Notes under the pieces: generated by a model
Databases searched by the model: none
What the model saw: the letters and a program-made list of their open reading frames with translations, nothing else
What the model was told of the DNA's origin: nothing
Shown: positions 16,719 to 25,030 of the stretch, piece by piece
How positions within the stretch are numbered: the stretch's first letter is position 1
How the letters are laid out: every line of letters begins with the position of its first letter
NCBI RefSeq assembly: GCF_042657165.1
Contig: NZ_JBHSNJ010000012.1
Coordinates: 682,001 to 746,000, forward strand
Reading direction: 5' to 3'
Source: Agrilutibacter niabensis
Lineage (GTDB): Bacteria; Pseudomonadota; Gammaproteobacteria; Xanthomonadales; Xanthomonadaceae
Length of the DNA stretch: 64,000 nucleotides
Made by a program: the position numbers and the translations under genes

Positions 16719-18281
16719 GTGTCCGCCAGCCAGACTCCCCCGAATTCCGCCGCCGCGTTCCACCCTGTCTCGATCAAGCAGGAAGACCTGATCCAGTCGG
16801 TTGCCGACGCCCTGCAGTACATCTCGTACTACCACCCGGTCGATTACATCCAGAACCTCGCCGCCGCCTACGAGCGCGAGGAATCGCCGGCCGCCAAGGA
16901 CGCGATCGCGCAGATCCTGGTCAACTCGCGCATGTGCGCCGAGGGCCATCGCCCGATCTGCCAGGACACCGGCATCGTCACCGTGTTCCTCGAGATCGGC
17001 ATGAACGTGCGTTGGGACGACGCCACCATGGGCGTGGAGGACATGGTCCACGAGGGCGTGCGCCGCGCCTACAACCATCCGGACAACAAGCTGCGTGCCT
17101 CGGTGCTCGCCGATCCGGCGGGCAAGCGCACCAACACGAAGGACAACACCCCGGGCGTGGTCAACGTGAAGGTCGTGCCCGGCAACACCGTCGACGTGAT
17201 CGTCGCGGCGAAGGGCGGCGGCTCGGAAGCCAAGTCGAAGTTCGCGATGCTCAACCCGTCCGACTCCATCGTCGACTGGGTGCTCAAGACCGTGCCGACC
17301 ATGGGTGCCGGCTGGTGCCCGCCGGGCATGCTCGGCATCGGCATCGGCGGCACCGCCGAGAAGGCGATGCTGCTGGCCAAGGAAGCGCTGATGGAGCCGA
17401 TCGACATCACCGACCTGCAGCAGCGCGGCGCGTCCAACCGTGCCGAGGAACTGCGCCTGGAACTGTACGAGAAGGTCAACGCGCTCGGCATCGGCGCGCA
17501 GGGCCTGGGCGGCCTGACCACGGTGCTTGACATCAAGGTCAAGGATTACCCGACCCACGCCGCGAACCTGCCGGTTGCGCTGATCCCGAATTGCGCCGCC
17601 ACGCGCCACGCGCATTTCACCCTCGACGGCAGCGGCCCGGTGATGCTGGATCCGCCGTCGCTGGCCGACTGGCCGGAGCTCACCTACGACGCATCGAAGG
17701 GCCGTCGGGTCGACCTCGACACGCTGACCAAGGAAGACGTTGCCTCGTGGAAGCCGGGCGAGGTGCTGCTGCTCAACGGCAAGCTGCTCACCGGCCGCGA
17801 CGCCGCGCACAAGCGCATGGTCGACATGTTGAACAAGGGCGAGGCGCTGCCCGTCGATCTGAAGGGGCGTTTCATCTACTACGTCGGCCCGGTCGATCCG
17901 GTGCGCGACGAAGTCGTGGGCCCGGCCGGCCCCACCACCGCCACGCGCATGGACAAGTTCACCGAGCAGGTGCTGGCGCAGACGGGGCTGATGGGCATGG
18001 TCGGCAAGGCCGAACGTGGCCCGGCAGCGATCGAGGCGATCCGCAAGCACGGCTCGGCGTACCTGATGGCCGTCGGTGGTGCCGCCTACCTGGTGTCGAA
18101 GGCGATCAAGGGCGCAAAGGTTGTCGGCTTCGCCGACCTGGGCATGGAAGCGATCTACGAGTTCGAAGTGCAGGACATGCCGGTGACGGTGGCGGTGGAT
18201 TCGCAGGGCACGTCGGTGCACAACACCGGGCCGCGCGAGTGGCAGGCGAAGATCGGCAAGATCCCGGTGGTCGTGGCGTAA
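16719..18281 (+). CDS. fumA: Class I fumarate hydratase ([4Fe-4S])
   Basis: This 520-residue enzyme interconverts fumarate and malate in the TCA cycle. It is the class I, iron-sulfur, two-domain type: the alpha part has RPICQDTG, MGAGWCPPG and IPNCAATRH, which supply cluster cysteines, and the beta part starts near residue 330 and ends with GMEAIYEFEV and DSQGTSVH. Length and motifs match FumA/FumB of E. coli. The start is a GTG at 16719. The oxygen-sensitive enzyme fits with sdhCDAB elsewhere in the window but is not linked to it. Confidence 0.93.
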   Translation: MSASQTPPNSAAAFHPVSIKQEDLIQSVADALQYISYYHPVDYIQNLAAAYEREESPAAKDAIAQILVNSRMCAEGHRPICQDTGIVTVFLEIGMNVRWDDATMGVEDMVHEGVRRAYNHPDNKLRASVLADPAGKRTNTKDNTPGVVNVKVVPGNTVDVIVAAKGGGSEAKSKFAMLNPSDSIVDWVLKTVPTMGAGWCPPGMLGIGIGGTAEKAMLLAKEALMEPIDITDLQQRGASNRAEELRLELYEKVNALGIGAQGLGGLTTVLDIKVKDYPTHAANLPVALIPNCAATRHAHFTLDGSGPVMLDPPSLADWPELTYDASKGRRVDLDTLTKEDVASWKPGEVLLLNGKLLTGRDAAHKRMVDMLNKGEALPVDLKGRFIYYVGPVDPVRDEVVGPAGPTTATRMDKFTEQVLAQTGLMGMVGKAERGPAAIEAIRKHGSAYLMAVGGAAYLVSKAIKGAKVVGFADLGMEAIYEFEVQDMPVTVAVDSQGTSVHNTGPREWQAKIGKIPVVVA

Positions 18282-18296
18282 TCGACTCGCCTGGAT

Positions 18297-18322
18297 GTGG
18301 TGGTCGAGGGGTCGGCCACCAC
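18297..18322. terminator. Hairpin between convergent fumarase and cardiolipin synthase genes
   Basis: GTGGTGG (18297-18303) pairs with CCACCAC (18316-18322), with one G-U and one G-C pair extending it inward. It lies in the 57-nt convergent gap but has no T-tract. Confidence 0.45.
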
Positions 18323-18338
18323 GGGGCAGGTGTTGCGG

Positions 18339-19625
18339 CTACAGCTGCGACTTGATCGGCAGGATGAATTTCTCGAACAGCTTTTCCTTCCACGGCCGTT
18401 CCTTCCACGTCTGGTAGGTGTAGCGGCGCGAGGGCTTGAGGTCGTTCTCGAATATCCCGGTCATGCGTGTCGCGAACGCGTGGTCGTAGACGTTGAGGCT
18501 GGCCTCGTCGTTGAGACGGAACGAACGCAGGTCGAAGTTGGTGGAGCCGACCGAGACCATTTCCCCATCCACGATCAGCATCTTGTTGTGGAACATGGTG
18601 GGCTCGTACTCGTAGATCTCGATGCCGGCTGTCAGCAGCGGCCCCCAGCCAGCCTTCGAGGCGAAACGCGCGGCGTCGGAGTCGGTGTTCTTGCCCGGCA
18701 CGATCACGCGTATGCGCACGCCGCGATGGCGCGCGGCGATCAGCGCCTTGGTGATGAGTTCATCGGGGATGAAGTAGGCGGCCTGCAGGTCGATCGTGTG
18801 TTCCGACGCGGCGATCGACATCAGGTACATCAGGTGCATGCTTTCGCTGCCGCCCGCGGGCGAGCTGATGAACAGGTGCGCGTCCGTGCCGTCCACGTGC
18901 TGCAACGGCGGGAAGTACGCATCACCGTTGAGCACTTCACCACTGGTCTTGATCCAGTTGTCGTTGAACGCGGCCTGGATCTGGGCGACCACGGGGCCCT
19001 CGATGCGGAAATGCAGGTCGCGCCAGTGGTCCGGGTCCTGCGCGTGGCCCTGCCACGGGTCGCCGATGCCCACGCCGCCGGTGAAACCGACCTTGCCATC
19101 CACCACCAGCAGCTTGCGGTGCGTGCGGTTGTTGAGGCGGGAGAGGTTGTACCAGTGCAGCGGCCGGTAGCGCTGGACGTTGACGCCCGCGTCTTCCATT
19201 TCCTTCAGCTGCTCCTCGTCCATGGTGATGCTGCCGGCCCAGTCGATGGTCACGTTGACTTCGACTCCGGCGCGCGCGCGCTCCGACAGCGCGTCCGCGA
19301 AGGACTTGCCGACCTGGCCCTCCCAGTAGATGTAGGTCTCGAACGTGATCGTCTTCTGCGCGTCGCGGATGGCCGCGAGCATGGCTGGAAAGATCTCGTC
19401 CCCGTTCTGGAGGTCGGTCACGCGGTTGCCGGGCACGATGGCCGGGCCGAGCATCACTCCCATCTCGCGCCGGAACTGCGGATCGGACACCGCATAACGA
19501 TGCTCGATCTTGCGGTCGAGCTCCTTCTCGGGAGAGACGAAGTTCAGTGAAAGTACGACCACCAGCACGGTGGCCAGGGCGGTGATTGCGATCGTCCAGA
19601 GCATGCGCTTTCGGGTCCAGGGCAT
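18339..19625 (-). CDS. Cardiolipin synthase / phospholipase D-like protein
   Basis: The 428-residue protein has one N-terminal transmembrane helix (residues 8-27) and two phospholipase D catalytic motifs: THRKLLVVDGKVGFTGG (about residue 165) and FHNKMLIVDGEMVSVGSTNFD (about 340), each with the H-x-K-x4-D pattern. It should join two phosphatidylglycerols, or PG and PE, to form cardiolipin at the inner membrane. With a single N-terminal helix it is closer to ClsB/ClsC than to ClsA, which has two. The ATG is at 19625. It lies 60 nt downstream of pldA in the same direction, so lipid-related genes are grouped. Confidence 0.9.
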   Translation of the reverse strand: MPWTRKRMLWTIAITALATVLVVVLSLNFVSPEKELDRKIEHRYAVSDPQFRREMGVMLGPAIVPGNRVTDLQNGDEIFPAMLAAIRDAQKTITFETYIYWEGQVGKSFADALSERARAGVEVNVTIDWAGSITMDEEQLKEMEDAGVNVQRYRPLHWYNLSRLNNRTHRKLLVVDGKVGFTGGVGIGDPWQGHAQDPDHWRDLHFRIEGPVVAQIQAAFNDNWIKTSGEVLNGDAYFPPLQHVDGTDAHLFISSPAGGSESMHLMYLMSIAASEHTIDLQAAYFIPDELITKALIAARHRGVRIRVIVPGKNTDSDAARFASKAGWGPLLTAGIEIYEYEPTMFHNKMLIVDGEMVSVGSTNFDLRSFRLNDEASLNVYDHAFATRMTGIFENDLKPSRRYTYQTWKERPWKEKLFEKFILPIKSQL

Positions 19626-19685
19626 CGCGCGACTCTGGAGCGGTGCGCTGCAATGTGGCGTGAAAACTTGGCCCGCCCGGACGGG

Positions 19686-20855
19686 TCAGTACCACTCCAG
19701 CAGCGAAATCCCCAGGCCGAAATAGGTAGCGCGGTGGTTGTAGTCGATCAGGCTCTCACCGTAGCCGTCGAATACCTGGACATGGCCGCGCAGGGCGCGG
19801 CTGATCGGGAATCCCCAGTCGAACTGCACGGCGCCGCGTGAATTGTCGCCGCCTCGCAGGGAGTGCCGCGCCATCAGCGCGAGTTCGTGTTCGCGGCGAC
19901 GATGCACGATGGTGATGTCGCCGCGGCCGATGTAGTCCTCGATGCCGGGATTCTCGTCCTCGTTGCGGCCGTCCGGGATTCGCCACCACGGCCGGACCAT
20001 CACCGCCCAGTTGTCGCGATCCAGGCCGATGTTCGCCATAACGCGGTTCCAGCTGCGCGAGATCGGATCGGCGCGGCCGTTGGACTGGTGGTTCACGCCG
20101 ATGCCGGACATGCGCCCGTGCCAGCCGCCCAGCGACCAGTTGTTGCGGAACACCAGCAATACTTCCGGCTCGTAGTTGGTTTCGCGGAACGGGCGCGATT
20201 CGTCGGCGTTGTAGACCTGCCAGCGCGAGCTCTGCGTGTAGGTCGTCCACAGGTCGCCGTTGTCGCCGAACAGGTTCTCCACGATCTTGGTCTTGAAGCT
20301 GATCTGGAACTTGGCTTCGGTGGCCTGCAGCGGTTGCTCCTGCGGCGGCGCGCTGGCCGGATTGGAGGAACTCGGCAGCTCGTTGGGATCGCTGGTCCAG
20401 AACGCGGGCAGCAGGTAGACCGGCTTGTAGGCGCGGAAGTTGAAGACGCCCAGCTTCGAATCCCGCGCCAGTTCCCAGCGGCTGTCGAGCAGCGAGCCCT
20501 TGCCGGCGTTGGCGATGGTTTCGTCGAAGACCGAGTCGCCCTCGCGGCGGAACAGATCGCTGACCACGCGCCGCGTGCGTTCCTTCGGAGGCAGGGTGTC
20601 GCGTTCGAGGCGTTCGTACTGCTCGATGGCCTGCTTGCTGACCTTGGCGTCGATGGCGGCACGATCCGCGGCGCTGGTATCCGGCACTGCGCGCTGCATC
20701 GCCGCGTCGTAGCAGGCCAGGCGGTCGGCATCCACGGCGATGGCGACGCAGGCTTGCGGATTCGGCGAGGCGGTGGCCTGGGCGAGGAGGGGAAGGGGGA
20801 TGGCGGAAACGAGGATGGACGCTGCAGCGACCTTGAGTCGTTGCCCAGCCGTCAT
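19686..20855 (-). CDS. pldA: Outer-membrane phospholipase A (OmpLA)
   Basis: This 389-residue protein has a signal peptide (hydrophobic to LLAQA, residue 26) and a C-terminal barrel ending in aromatic LLEWY. The catalytic triad is visible with the E. coli spacing: H256, S258 (NHQSNG) and N270 (SRSWN). The enzyme hydrolyses phospholipids that reach the outer leaflet of the outer membrane. An extra N-terminal stretch of about 110 residues with C-x12-C-YDAA precedes the barrel, as in xanthomonad homologs. Its ATG overlaps the stop of the DUF456 gene (TCAT on the plus strand), so translation is probably coupled. Confidence 0.92.
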   Translation of the reverse strand: MTAGQRLKVAAASILVSAIPLPLLAQATASPNPQACVAIAVDADRLACYDAAMQRAVPDTSAADRAAIDAKVSKQAIEQYERLERDTLPPKERTRRVVSDLFRREGDSVFDETIANAGKGSLLDSRWELARDSKLGVFNFRAYKPVYLLPAFWTSDPNELPSSSNPASAPPQEQPLQATEAKFQISFKTKIVENLFGDNGDLWTTYTQSSRWQVYNADESRPFRETNYEPEVLLVFRNNWSLGGWHGRMSGIGVNHQSNGRADPISRSWNRVMANIGLDRDNWAVMVRPWWRIPDGRNEDENPGIEDYIGRGDITIVHRRREHELALMARHSLRGGDNSRGAVQFDWGFPISRALRGHVQVFDGYGESLIDYNHRATYFGLGISLLEWY

Positions 20856-21352
20856 ACGAGCCACGCGATTGCGAACAGGCCAACCATCACGAAGGCGACG
20901 CCGAGCTTCAGCACGGTCCCCACCACGATCCCCAGCCAGGTGCCGAGGCCGACCTTGGTCGCCAGGCCCAGCTCCCGGCCGCCGACTCCACGCAGCCAGA
21001 CCAGTTCGCCCAGCAGGGCACCGACGAAGGGGCCAATGAACACCCCGACGATGCCGAACAGCAGCCCCGCAAAAGTACCCAGCACCGCGCCAACCAATGC
21101 CGGCTTGCTGGCGCCGACCCGCTTTGCACCCAGGGCCGTGGCCATGAAGTCGATGCCCAGGGAGAGCAGGGTCAGCACCGCGAGCACCGCCATCGTCCAG
21201 CCACTCACCTGGTCGAAGCCGCCCGCCCAGGCCGCCAGCAGCATGCCGGCAAATACCAGGGGCAGGCCGGGCAGGGCGGGCAGCACGGTGCCGGCGATTC
21301 CCACCACCATCATCACTACGGCCAGCACGTAATAAAGCGTCTGCAGTTCCAT
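20852..21352 (-). CDS. DUF456 family membrane protein
   Basis: The 166-residue protein is almost wholly hydrophobic, with about five membrane segments rich in Gly and Ala (VVGIAGTVLPALPGLPLVFAG, LFGIVGVFIGPFVGALLGEL, GTWLGIVVGTVLKLGVAF). These match DUF456, a glycine-rich membrane family of unknown function. The ATG at 21352 is favoured over one 16 codons upstream because GGAAGGA lies 8 nt before it. Its stop overlaps the pldA start by 4 bp, so it is in an operon with pldA. Confidence 0.85.
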   Translation of the reverse strand: MELQTLYYVLAVVMMVVGIAGTVLPALPGLPLVFAGMLLAAWAGGFDQVSGWTMAVLAVLTLLSLGIDFMATALGAKRVGASKPALVGAVLGTFAGLLFGIVGVFIGPFVGALLGELVWLRGVGGRELGLATKVGLGTWLGIVVGTVLKLGVAFVMVGLFAIAWLV

Positions 21353-21400
21353 CCGGTTTTTCCTTCCTATCCCCGCGTAGTTGGCCACGTACTTGGCCAT

Positions 21401-21627
21401 TTAATAGGCGCTTTCGGCGAGCTTCGCATGCCCGCCCCCGCGTCGTTGCATTTTCACCGAACCCGGGGTACCGTTCGGGCGCTGTGTTTGCCAGGGTCAC
21501 CGTGAACCGTGGCCCGATGCGGTTGATCCATCGATCCGCTACATCGTTGCACCTCGCTTCCTCCTTGCGAACCAGCACACGGCGCCAAGTCGTGTCTCAA
21601 CCAGCAAACGTTCCAAGGAGCAAGTAA
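21401..21627 (+). promoter_or_regulatory. Long leader region of the cold-shock gene
   Basis: The 227-nt gap upstream of the csp gene has no open frame of its own. Cold-shock mRNAs in proteobacteria often carry 100-200 nt structured leaders that control temperature-dependent translation, so part of this gap is probably transcribed. A strong site, AAGGAG, lies at 21615-21620, 7 nt before the ATG. Confidence 0.4.
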
Positions 21628-21834
21628 ATGTCCCGCGAAACCGGTACCGTCAAGTGGTTCAACGATGCCAAGGGCTTCGGCTTCATCAGCCGTGAAAACG
21701 GCGAAGACGTGTTTGTCCACTTCCGTGCCATCCAGACCCAGGGCTTCAAGAGCCTGAAGGAAGGCCAGAAGGTTTCGTTCACCGTCGTCCAGGGCCAGAA
21801 GGGCCTGCAGGCTGACGCCGTCGAACCGATGTAA
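21628..21834 (+). CDS. Cold-shock protein (CspA family)
   Basis: This 68-residue single OB-fold protein carries both RNA-binding motifs, RNP1 KGFGFIS and RNP2 VFVHF, after the universal GTVKWFN start. It binds single-stranded RNA or DNA and acts as an RNA chaperone. The length is typical. A strong RBS and a long leader precede it and a hairpin plus T-tract follows, so it is a monocistronic unit. Confidence 0.96.
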   Translation: MSRETGTVKWFNDAKGFGFISRENGEDVFVHFRAIQTQGFKSLKEGQKVSFTVVQGQKGLQADAVEPM

Positions 21835-21843
21835 TTGTCCGGG

Positions 21844-21858
21844 CGCGGTTTGACCGCG
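21844..21858 (+). other. Small hairpin after csp
   Basis: CGCGGT and ACCGCG form a 6-bp stem with a TTG loop 10 nt after the csp stop, ahead of the main terminator. It may protect the 3' end or help termination. Confidence 0.35.
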
Positions 21859-21873
21859 TAACAGGATTTTTGG

Positions 21874-21899
21874 AACCCGGCTCCGGCCGGGTTTCTTTT
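21874..21899 (+). terminator. Rho-independent terminator after csp
   Basis: AACCCGG (21874-21880) pairs with CCGGGTT (21887-21893) and is followed by TTCTTTTG. This is a standard intrinsic terminator 40 nt after the stop. Confidence 0.85.
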
Positions 21900-21903
21900 G
21901 TCC

Positions 21904-22140
21904 GGACTTCGACCGACCCCGCCGCTTTTCCTGTTGCACCGCAGCACCGTCACCCTCGCGTTTTCTGAATAGGCCGCGTCGCAACTGCGAATCGGATCAC
22001 GAATTCCGCATCGGAATACCGTTGGTCGGATTTTCTTGCGGTTTCGTCTGTAAATTCCTACCGTGCGTCGTTCTGACGAACGGCACGGCCTGCCGCAGGG
22101 GTGTTGGCAGGCGACTTGGAAGCGGCAATCGGGGGAACGG
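21904..22140 (+). promoter_or_regulatory. Non-coding leader of the minor-pilin operon
   Basis: No gene is supported in this stretch. It is less GC-rich than its surroundings around 22030-22060 and holds a 15-bp palindrome, ATTCCG-CAT-CGGAAT (22003-22017), and a TAAATT hexamer at 22051-22056 that could be a -10. A GGGGGAA site at 22131-22137 precedes the ATG of the decayed prepilin at 22141. The operon promoter probably lies here. Confidence 0.4.
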
Positions 22141-22278
22141 ATGCAGGGGAAATCTTGTGGGTTCGCGCTGGTCGAGCCGGCCGGGACGCTTGTCGTCGCG
22201 GCGCCCCTGCCCGCGCTTGCGATCCCCACTTCCGCCGATGTCCTGGTGAGGAGCCCGGTTTGGGGTGGGGGCGATTCC
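22141..22278 (+). pseudogene. Decayed prepilin N-terminus fused in frame upstream of fimT
   Basis: An ATG with a strong RBS opens a frame that reads GFALVEP, TLVVAA and LALAIP, followed by ADVLVRS. This mirrors a type IV prepilin start (GFTLVEL, hydrophobic helix ending in AIP, then a RDVLVR-like segment), but three prolines break the helix. The frame then continues without a stop into fimT, replacing the expected C-terminal domain. I read it as the remnant of a first fimT/gspH gene fused to the second by deletion. It could still be translated as an N-terminal extension. Confidence 0.5.
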
Positions 22279-22920
22279 ATGAGCCGGGCTAACAGGGATG
22301 CAGCGCCTGGGCCATTGGGGCCGATGGCGAATCGCTACGCCGCGCCCGCGACGCCCCGGCGCCAGCGGGGGGTAACGCTGGTGGAACTGATGGTCGCGCT
22401 GACCGTGCTCGCTATCCTGGCCGTAGCTGCGATGCCCAACCTGCGAGCGATCGTCAATGCGGGCCGGTTGGCTGCCGCCGCCAACGAAACCGTGGCTACG
22501 CTCCAGTCAGCGCGCGTCGAAGCGATCCGCCTCAACCGCCGGACCGTCGCCTGCCTCAGTGCGGCTCCCAACGCCGACGTGCCTGCCTGCAGCGCAGCCG
22601 GCAATGGCTGGATCGTGTTCCAGGATGCCAACCGCGACGGACAGTACGCCGCGGCAGAGCGGCTCATCCGTCGCGCGACCGTGTCCGGAAACGTGCAGCT
22701 CCTCGGCAGCGCGGCGTTCGCCAACAAGGTCACCTTCAATGCAGATGGGATGGCGAGAGATGCGGGAGGCAGCCTCTTGAACGCTGTCGTGAGCGTTTGC
22801 CTGCCTACCACCGAGCCCCAGGAAAACGAGCGCGACGTCAGCATCAGCGCCGGGAGCAGGGTGCGAATCACCAGGAAAGGCGCCGCAGGCAAATGCCTCG
22901 CGCCGGGGGACAAGCCGTGA
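22279..22920 (+). CDS. fimT: GspH/FimT family minor pseudopilin
   Basis: The product (213 residues from this start) is a type IV prepilin-like protein. The leader ends RRQRG and is followed by VTLVELMVALTVLAILAVAAMP, with the conserved Glu at +5 and a prepilin peptidase site after the Gly. The globular part has ARVEAIRLNRR and a Cys pair, as in FimT/GspH. Such minor pseudopilins prime pilus assembly or, in FimT, bind DNA for uptake. The start is uncertain: ATG 22279 has a G-rich site, while ATG 22324 gives a more usual 16-residue leader. Its stop overlaps the pilV GTG by 4 bp. Confidence 0.85.
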   Translation: MSRANRDAAPGPLGPMANRYAAPATPRRQRGVTLVELMVALTVLAILAVAAMPNLRAIVNAGRLAAAANETVATLQSARVEAIRLNRRTVACLSAAPNADVPACSAAGNGWIVFQDANRDGQYAAAERLIRRATVSGNVQLLGSAAFANKVTFNADGMARDAGGSLLNAVVSVCLPTTEPQENERDVSISAGSRVRITRKGAAGKCLAPGDKP

Positions 22921-23384
22921 ACAACGCTACTAGCTTGCGAAAACAGCAGGGCTTCCGCGCCCCGCGCCATGTTGCCGGCGTGGGCCTGATCGAGGTCCTG
23001 ATAGCCGTGGTAATCCTCGCGTTTGGCCTGCTCGGCATTGCGGCATTGCAGATGACTGCACTGCGCAATAGCCAGAGTTCCCTCGAACGCAGCCAGGCGA
23101 CCATCCAGACCTACGCGATCCTCGATGCAATGCGCGCGAACCGCGAGGCCGCGCGCATCGGCAACTACAACCTAACGCCGATGACCTGCACGGCTCCCGA
23201 CACGGGAACCTTGCCGATGAACGATCTGGCCAACTGGATTACTTCCTTGAAGAGAACCCTGGGCGACTCGGCTTGCGCCATGGTCGTATGCGGCAGCGTC
23301 GAATGCGAAATCTCGGTGCGATGGAACGATTCGCGCGCCCAGGGCGAATCCGAGCAGACCATCAAGACCGTGACGCGCCTATGA
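22917..23384 (+). CDS. pilV: Type IV pilus minor pilin PilV
   Basis: This 155-residue prepilin has a leader ending HVAGVG and the sequence LIEVLIAVVILAFGLLGIAALQ, the PilV hallmark (IEVL, then GLLGIA). Residues further on (LRNSQSSLERSQATIQTYAILDAMRANR) match the family. PilV joins PilW, PilX, FimT and PilE to form the tip complex that primes pilus polymerisation with PilY1. The start is a GTG that overlaps the fimT stop (GTGA), which makes translational coupling likely. Confidence 0.9.
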   Translation: MNNATSLRKQQGFRAPRHVAGVGLIEVLIAVVILAFGLLGIAALQMTALRNSQSSLERSQATIQTYAILDAMRANREAARIGNYNLTPMTCTAPDTGTLPMNDLANWITSLKRTLGDSACAMVVCGSVECEISVRWNDSRAQGESEQTIKTVTRL

Positions 23385-24478
23385 GACAGAACATGCATGC
23401 GGGTCGCCGCGCCGCGCGCGGCTTCACCCTGGTCGAGCTGATGGTTTCCCTCGTGGTGGGCCTGATTGTGATGGGCGCCGCGATCACTGTTTTCCTGGCC
23501 AACGGCCGCACTTACGCAGCCACCGAGAGCCTCGGCCGGGTGCAGGAGAACATTCGCGTGGCATTCGAGCTGATGGCTCGCGACATGCGGGAGGCGGCGG
23601 GAAATCCCTGCGAGAAGAACCTGCCCATCTACAACGTTCTCAAGAATCCCGCGAGCCAGTGGTACACCGACTTCTCCGCGGGCATTCGTGGATATGAAGG
23701 CACGGAGGCGTTTCCAGGCGGTGGATTCGGTACGGCGGCTGGGCAACGCATTGCGGGTACGGATGCGATGGAGCTCAAGTCGGCCGTTTCCGGCGTGACC
23801 ATCGTCAAGCACGTACCCACGTCCGCCCAGTTCAAGGTCAACACCGTCAACCACGGGCTGGCCGATGGCGACCTCGCGCTCGCCTGCGATTTCGGCCAGG
23901 TGGCGGTCTTCCAGGTCACCAACGCGCAACCTGGAATCAACGACACCGTGGTCCATAACAACGGCACGACGGCTCCCGGCAATTGCAGCAAGGGGCTCGG
24001 GTTCGGCATCCCGATCAATTGCACAACCAATGGCAACCAGTACGCCTTTGGCTGCTACCAGGGCAAGTTCTCCGGGGGTGGATGCGATGGCGATGACGAC
24101 GGTGTCAAGGACGAGCCCGAAGATGTCTGGCCCGCGATCATTGCCAAGCTGCGATTGACCCGCTGGTACATCGGCGCCAACGAAAAGGGTGGCCGTTCGC
24201 TCTACCAGTCGAGCCTGCGCAACAACGCAGGCGTGCTGACCGTGGACAACAACGAGATCGCCGATGGGGTGCGGGACATGGGTCTCAAGTACCTGCTTGC
24301 CGGCGCTTCCGATTATGTGGACGCCGCTGCCGTGACCGCGACGGATTGGGTATCCGACCGCGTGGTCGCCGTCCGCGTCGACCTGAGCTTGGAAGGAACC
24401 GACGCCGTCGGCACCGATGGCAAGCCCCTGCAGCGGAGCCTGCAACTCGTCGTCACCATCCGGAATCATGCCCAATGA
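23381..24478 (+). CDS. pilW: Type IV pilus assembly protein PilW
   Basis: The 365-residue protein has a prepilin N-terminus, RRAARGFTLVELMVSLVVGLIVMGAAITVF, followed by the PilW-type helix (ESLGRVQENIRVAFELMARDMREAAGNPC). The large C-terminal domain contains several Cys and a D-rich stretch, CDGDDDGVKDEPED, which may bind calcium (inference). It is a minor pilin of the tip complex. It overlaps pilV and pilX by 4 bp at each end (ATGA). Confidence 0.92.
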   Translation: MRQNMHAGRRAARGFTLVELMVSLVVGLIVMGAAITVFLANGRTYAATESLGRVQENIRVAFELMARDMREAAGNPCEKNLPIYNVLKNPASQWYTDFSAGIRGYEGTEAFPGGGFGTAAGQRIAGTDAMELKSAVSGVTIVKHVPTSAQFKVNTVNHGLADGDLALACDFGQVAVFQVTNAQPGINDTVVHNNGTTAPGNCSKGLGFGIPINCTTNGNQYAFGCYQGKFSGGGCDGDDDGVKDEPEDVWPAIIAKLRLTRWYIGANEKGGRSLYQSSLRNNAGVLTVDNNEIADGVRDMGLKYLLAGASDYVDAAAVTATDWVSDRVVAVRVDLSLEGTDAVGTDGKPLQRSLQLVVTIRNHAQ

Positions 24479-25017
24479 AAGTGAAGCCTTGTAGTGGCGC
24501 GCGTTTCTCCGACCAGCGTGGCGCCACCACGCTGATGATGGTCCTGATCCTGTTGCTGGTAGTCACCCTGATTGGCCTGGCCAGCTTGCGCGGAACACTC
24601 ATGGAAGAACACATGAGTTCCAGCGTGCGCGATCGGGGGCTGGCCTTCCAGGCGGCGGAAGCCGCCTTGCGCGAAGGGGAACTGCTGGCGGCGACCAAGC
24701 CTGCCTTGCCCAAATCCGGCTGCGCCAAGGGTCTCTGCGCCATGCCCGATCCCAAGGCCGCTCCGGTTTGGGACGACGAATCCGTCTGGGATGACGCTCC
24801 CGAGACCGTGGTGACGCTGGGCGAGCAGACGGTCCGGCCGAAATTCATCGTGGAGCTGCTGGCGAACAACGTTCCGCCGAAAGCCAGTTGCACGACGACG
24901 GGCGTAATCGGCGAATCCGGATGCAGCGGAAACGAGCGCCGCTACCGAATCACCGCACTCAGCACCGCCGACGGTCGCTCCGAAGTGATGCTGCAGTCCA
25001 TCTACGCGGTCCCCTGA
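24475..25017 (+). CDS. pilX: Type IV pilus assembly protein PilX
   Basis: This 180-residue protein has the PilX-type N-terminus: DQRGATTLMMVLILLLVVTLIGLASLR, a hydrophobic helix without the usual E5, followed by MEEHMSSSVRDRGLAFQAAEAALREGE. PilX is a minor pilin of the priming complex and links it to PilY1. It has three Cys-containing segments near its C-terminus. It overlaps pilW by 4 bp and is 13 nt from pilY1. Confidence 0.9.
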   Translation: MKVKPCSGARFSDQRGATTLMMVLILLLVVTLIGLASLRGTLMEEHMSSSVRDRGLAFQAAEAALREGELLAATKPALPKSGCAKGLCAMPDPKAAPVWDDESVWDDAPETVVTLGEQTVRPKFIVELLANNVPPKASCTTTGVIGESGCSGNERRYRITALSTADGRSEVMLQSIYAVP

Positions 25018-25030
25018 TCGGAGCCGAACC

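Noticed and set aside
13700..17530. 1276-codon plus-strand frame across the ABC transporter, CHAD and fumarase genes
   Set aside because: Runs antisense to two genes and out of frame with fumarase, spans several real boundaries and has no domains.
22081..22100. Sigma-54 promoter before the pilin operon
   Set aside because: A GGCACG-like stretch is present, but the GG-N10-GC spacing is not met.
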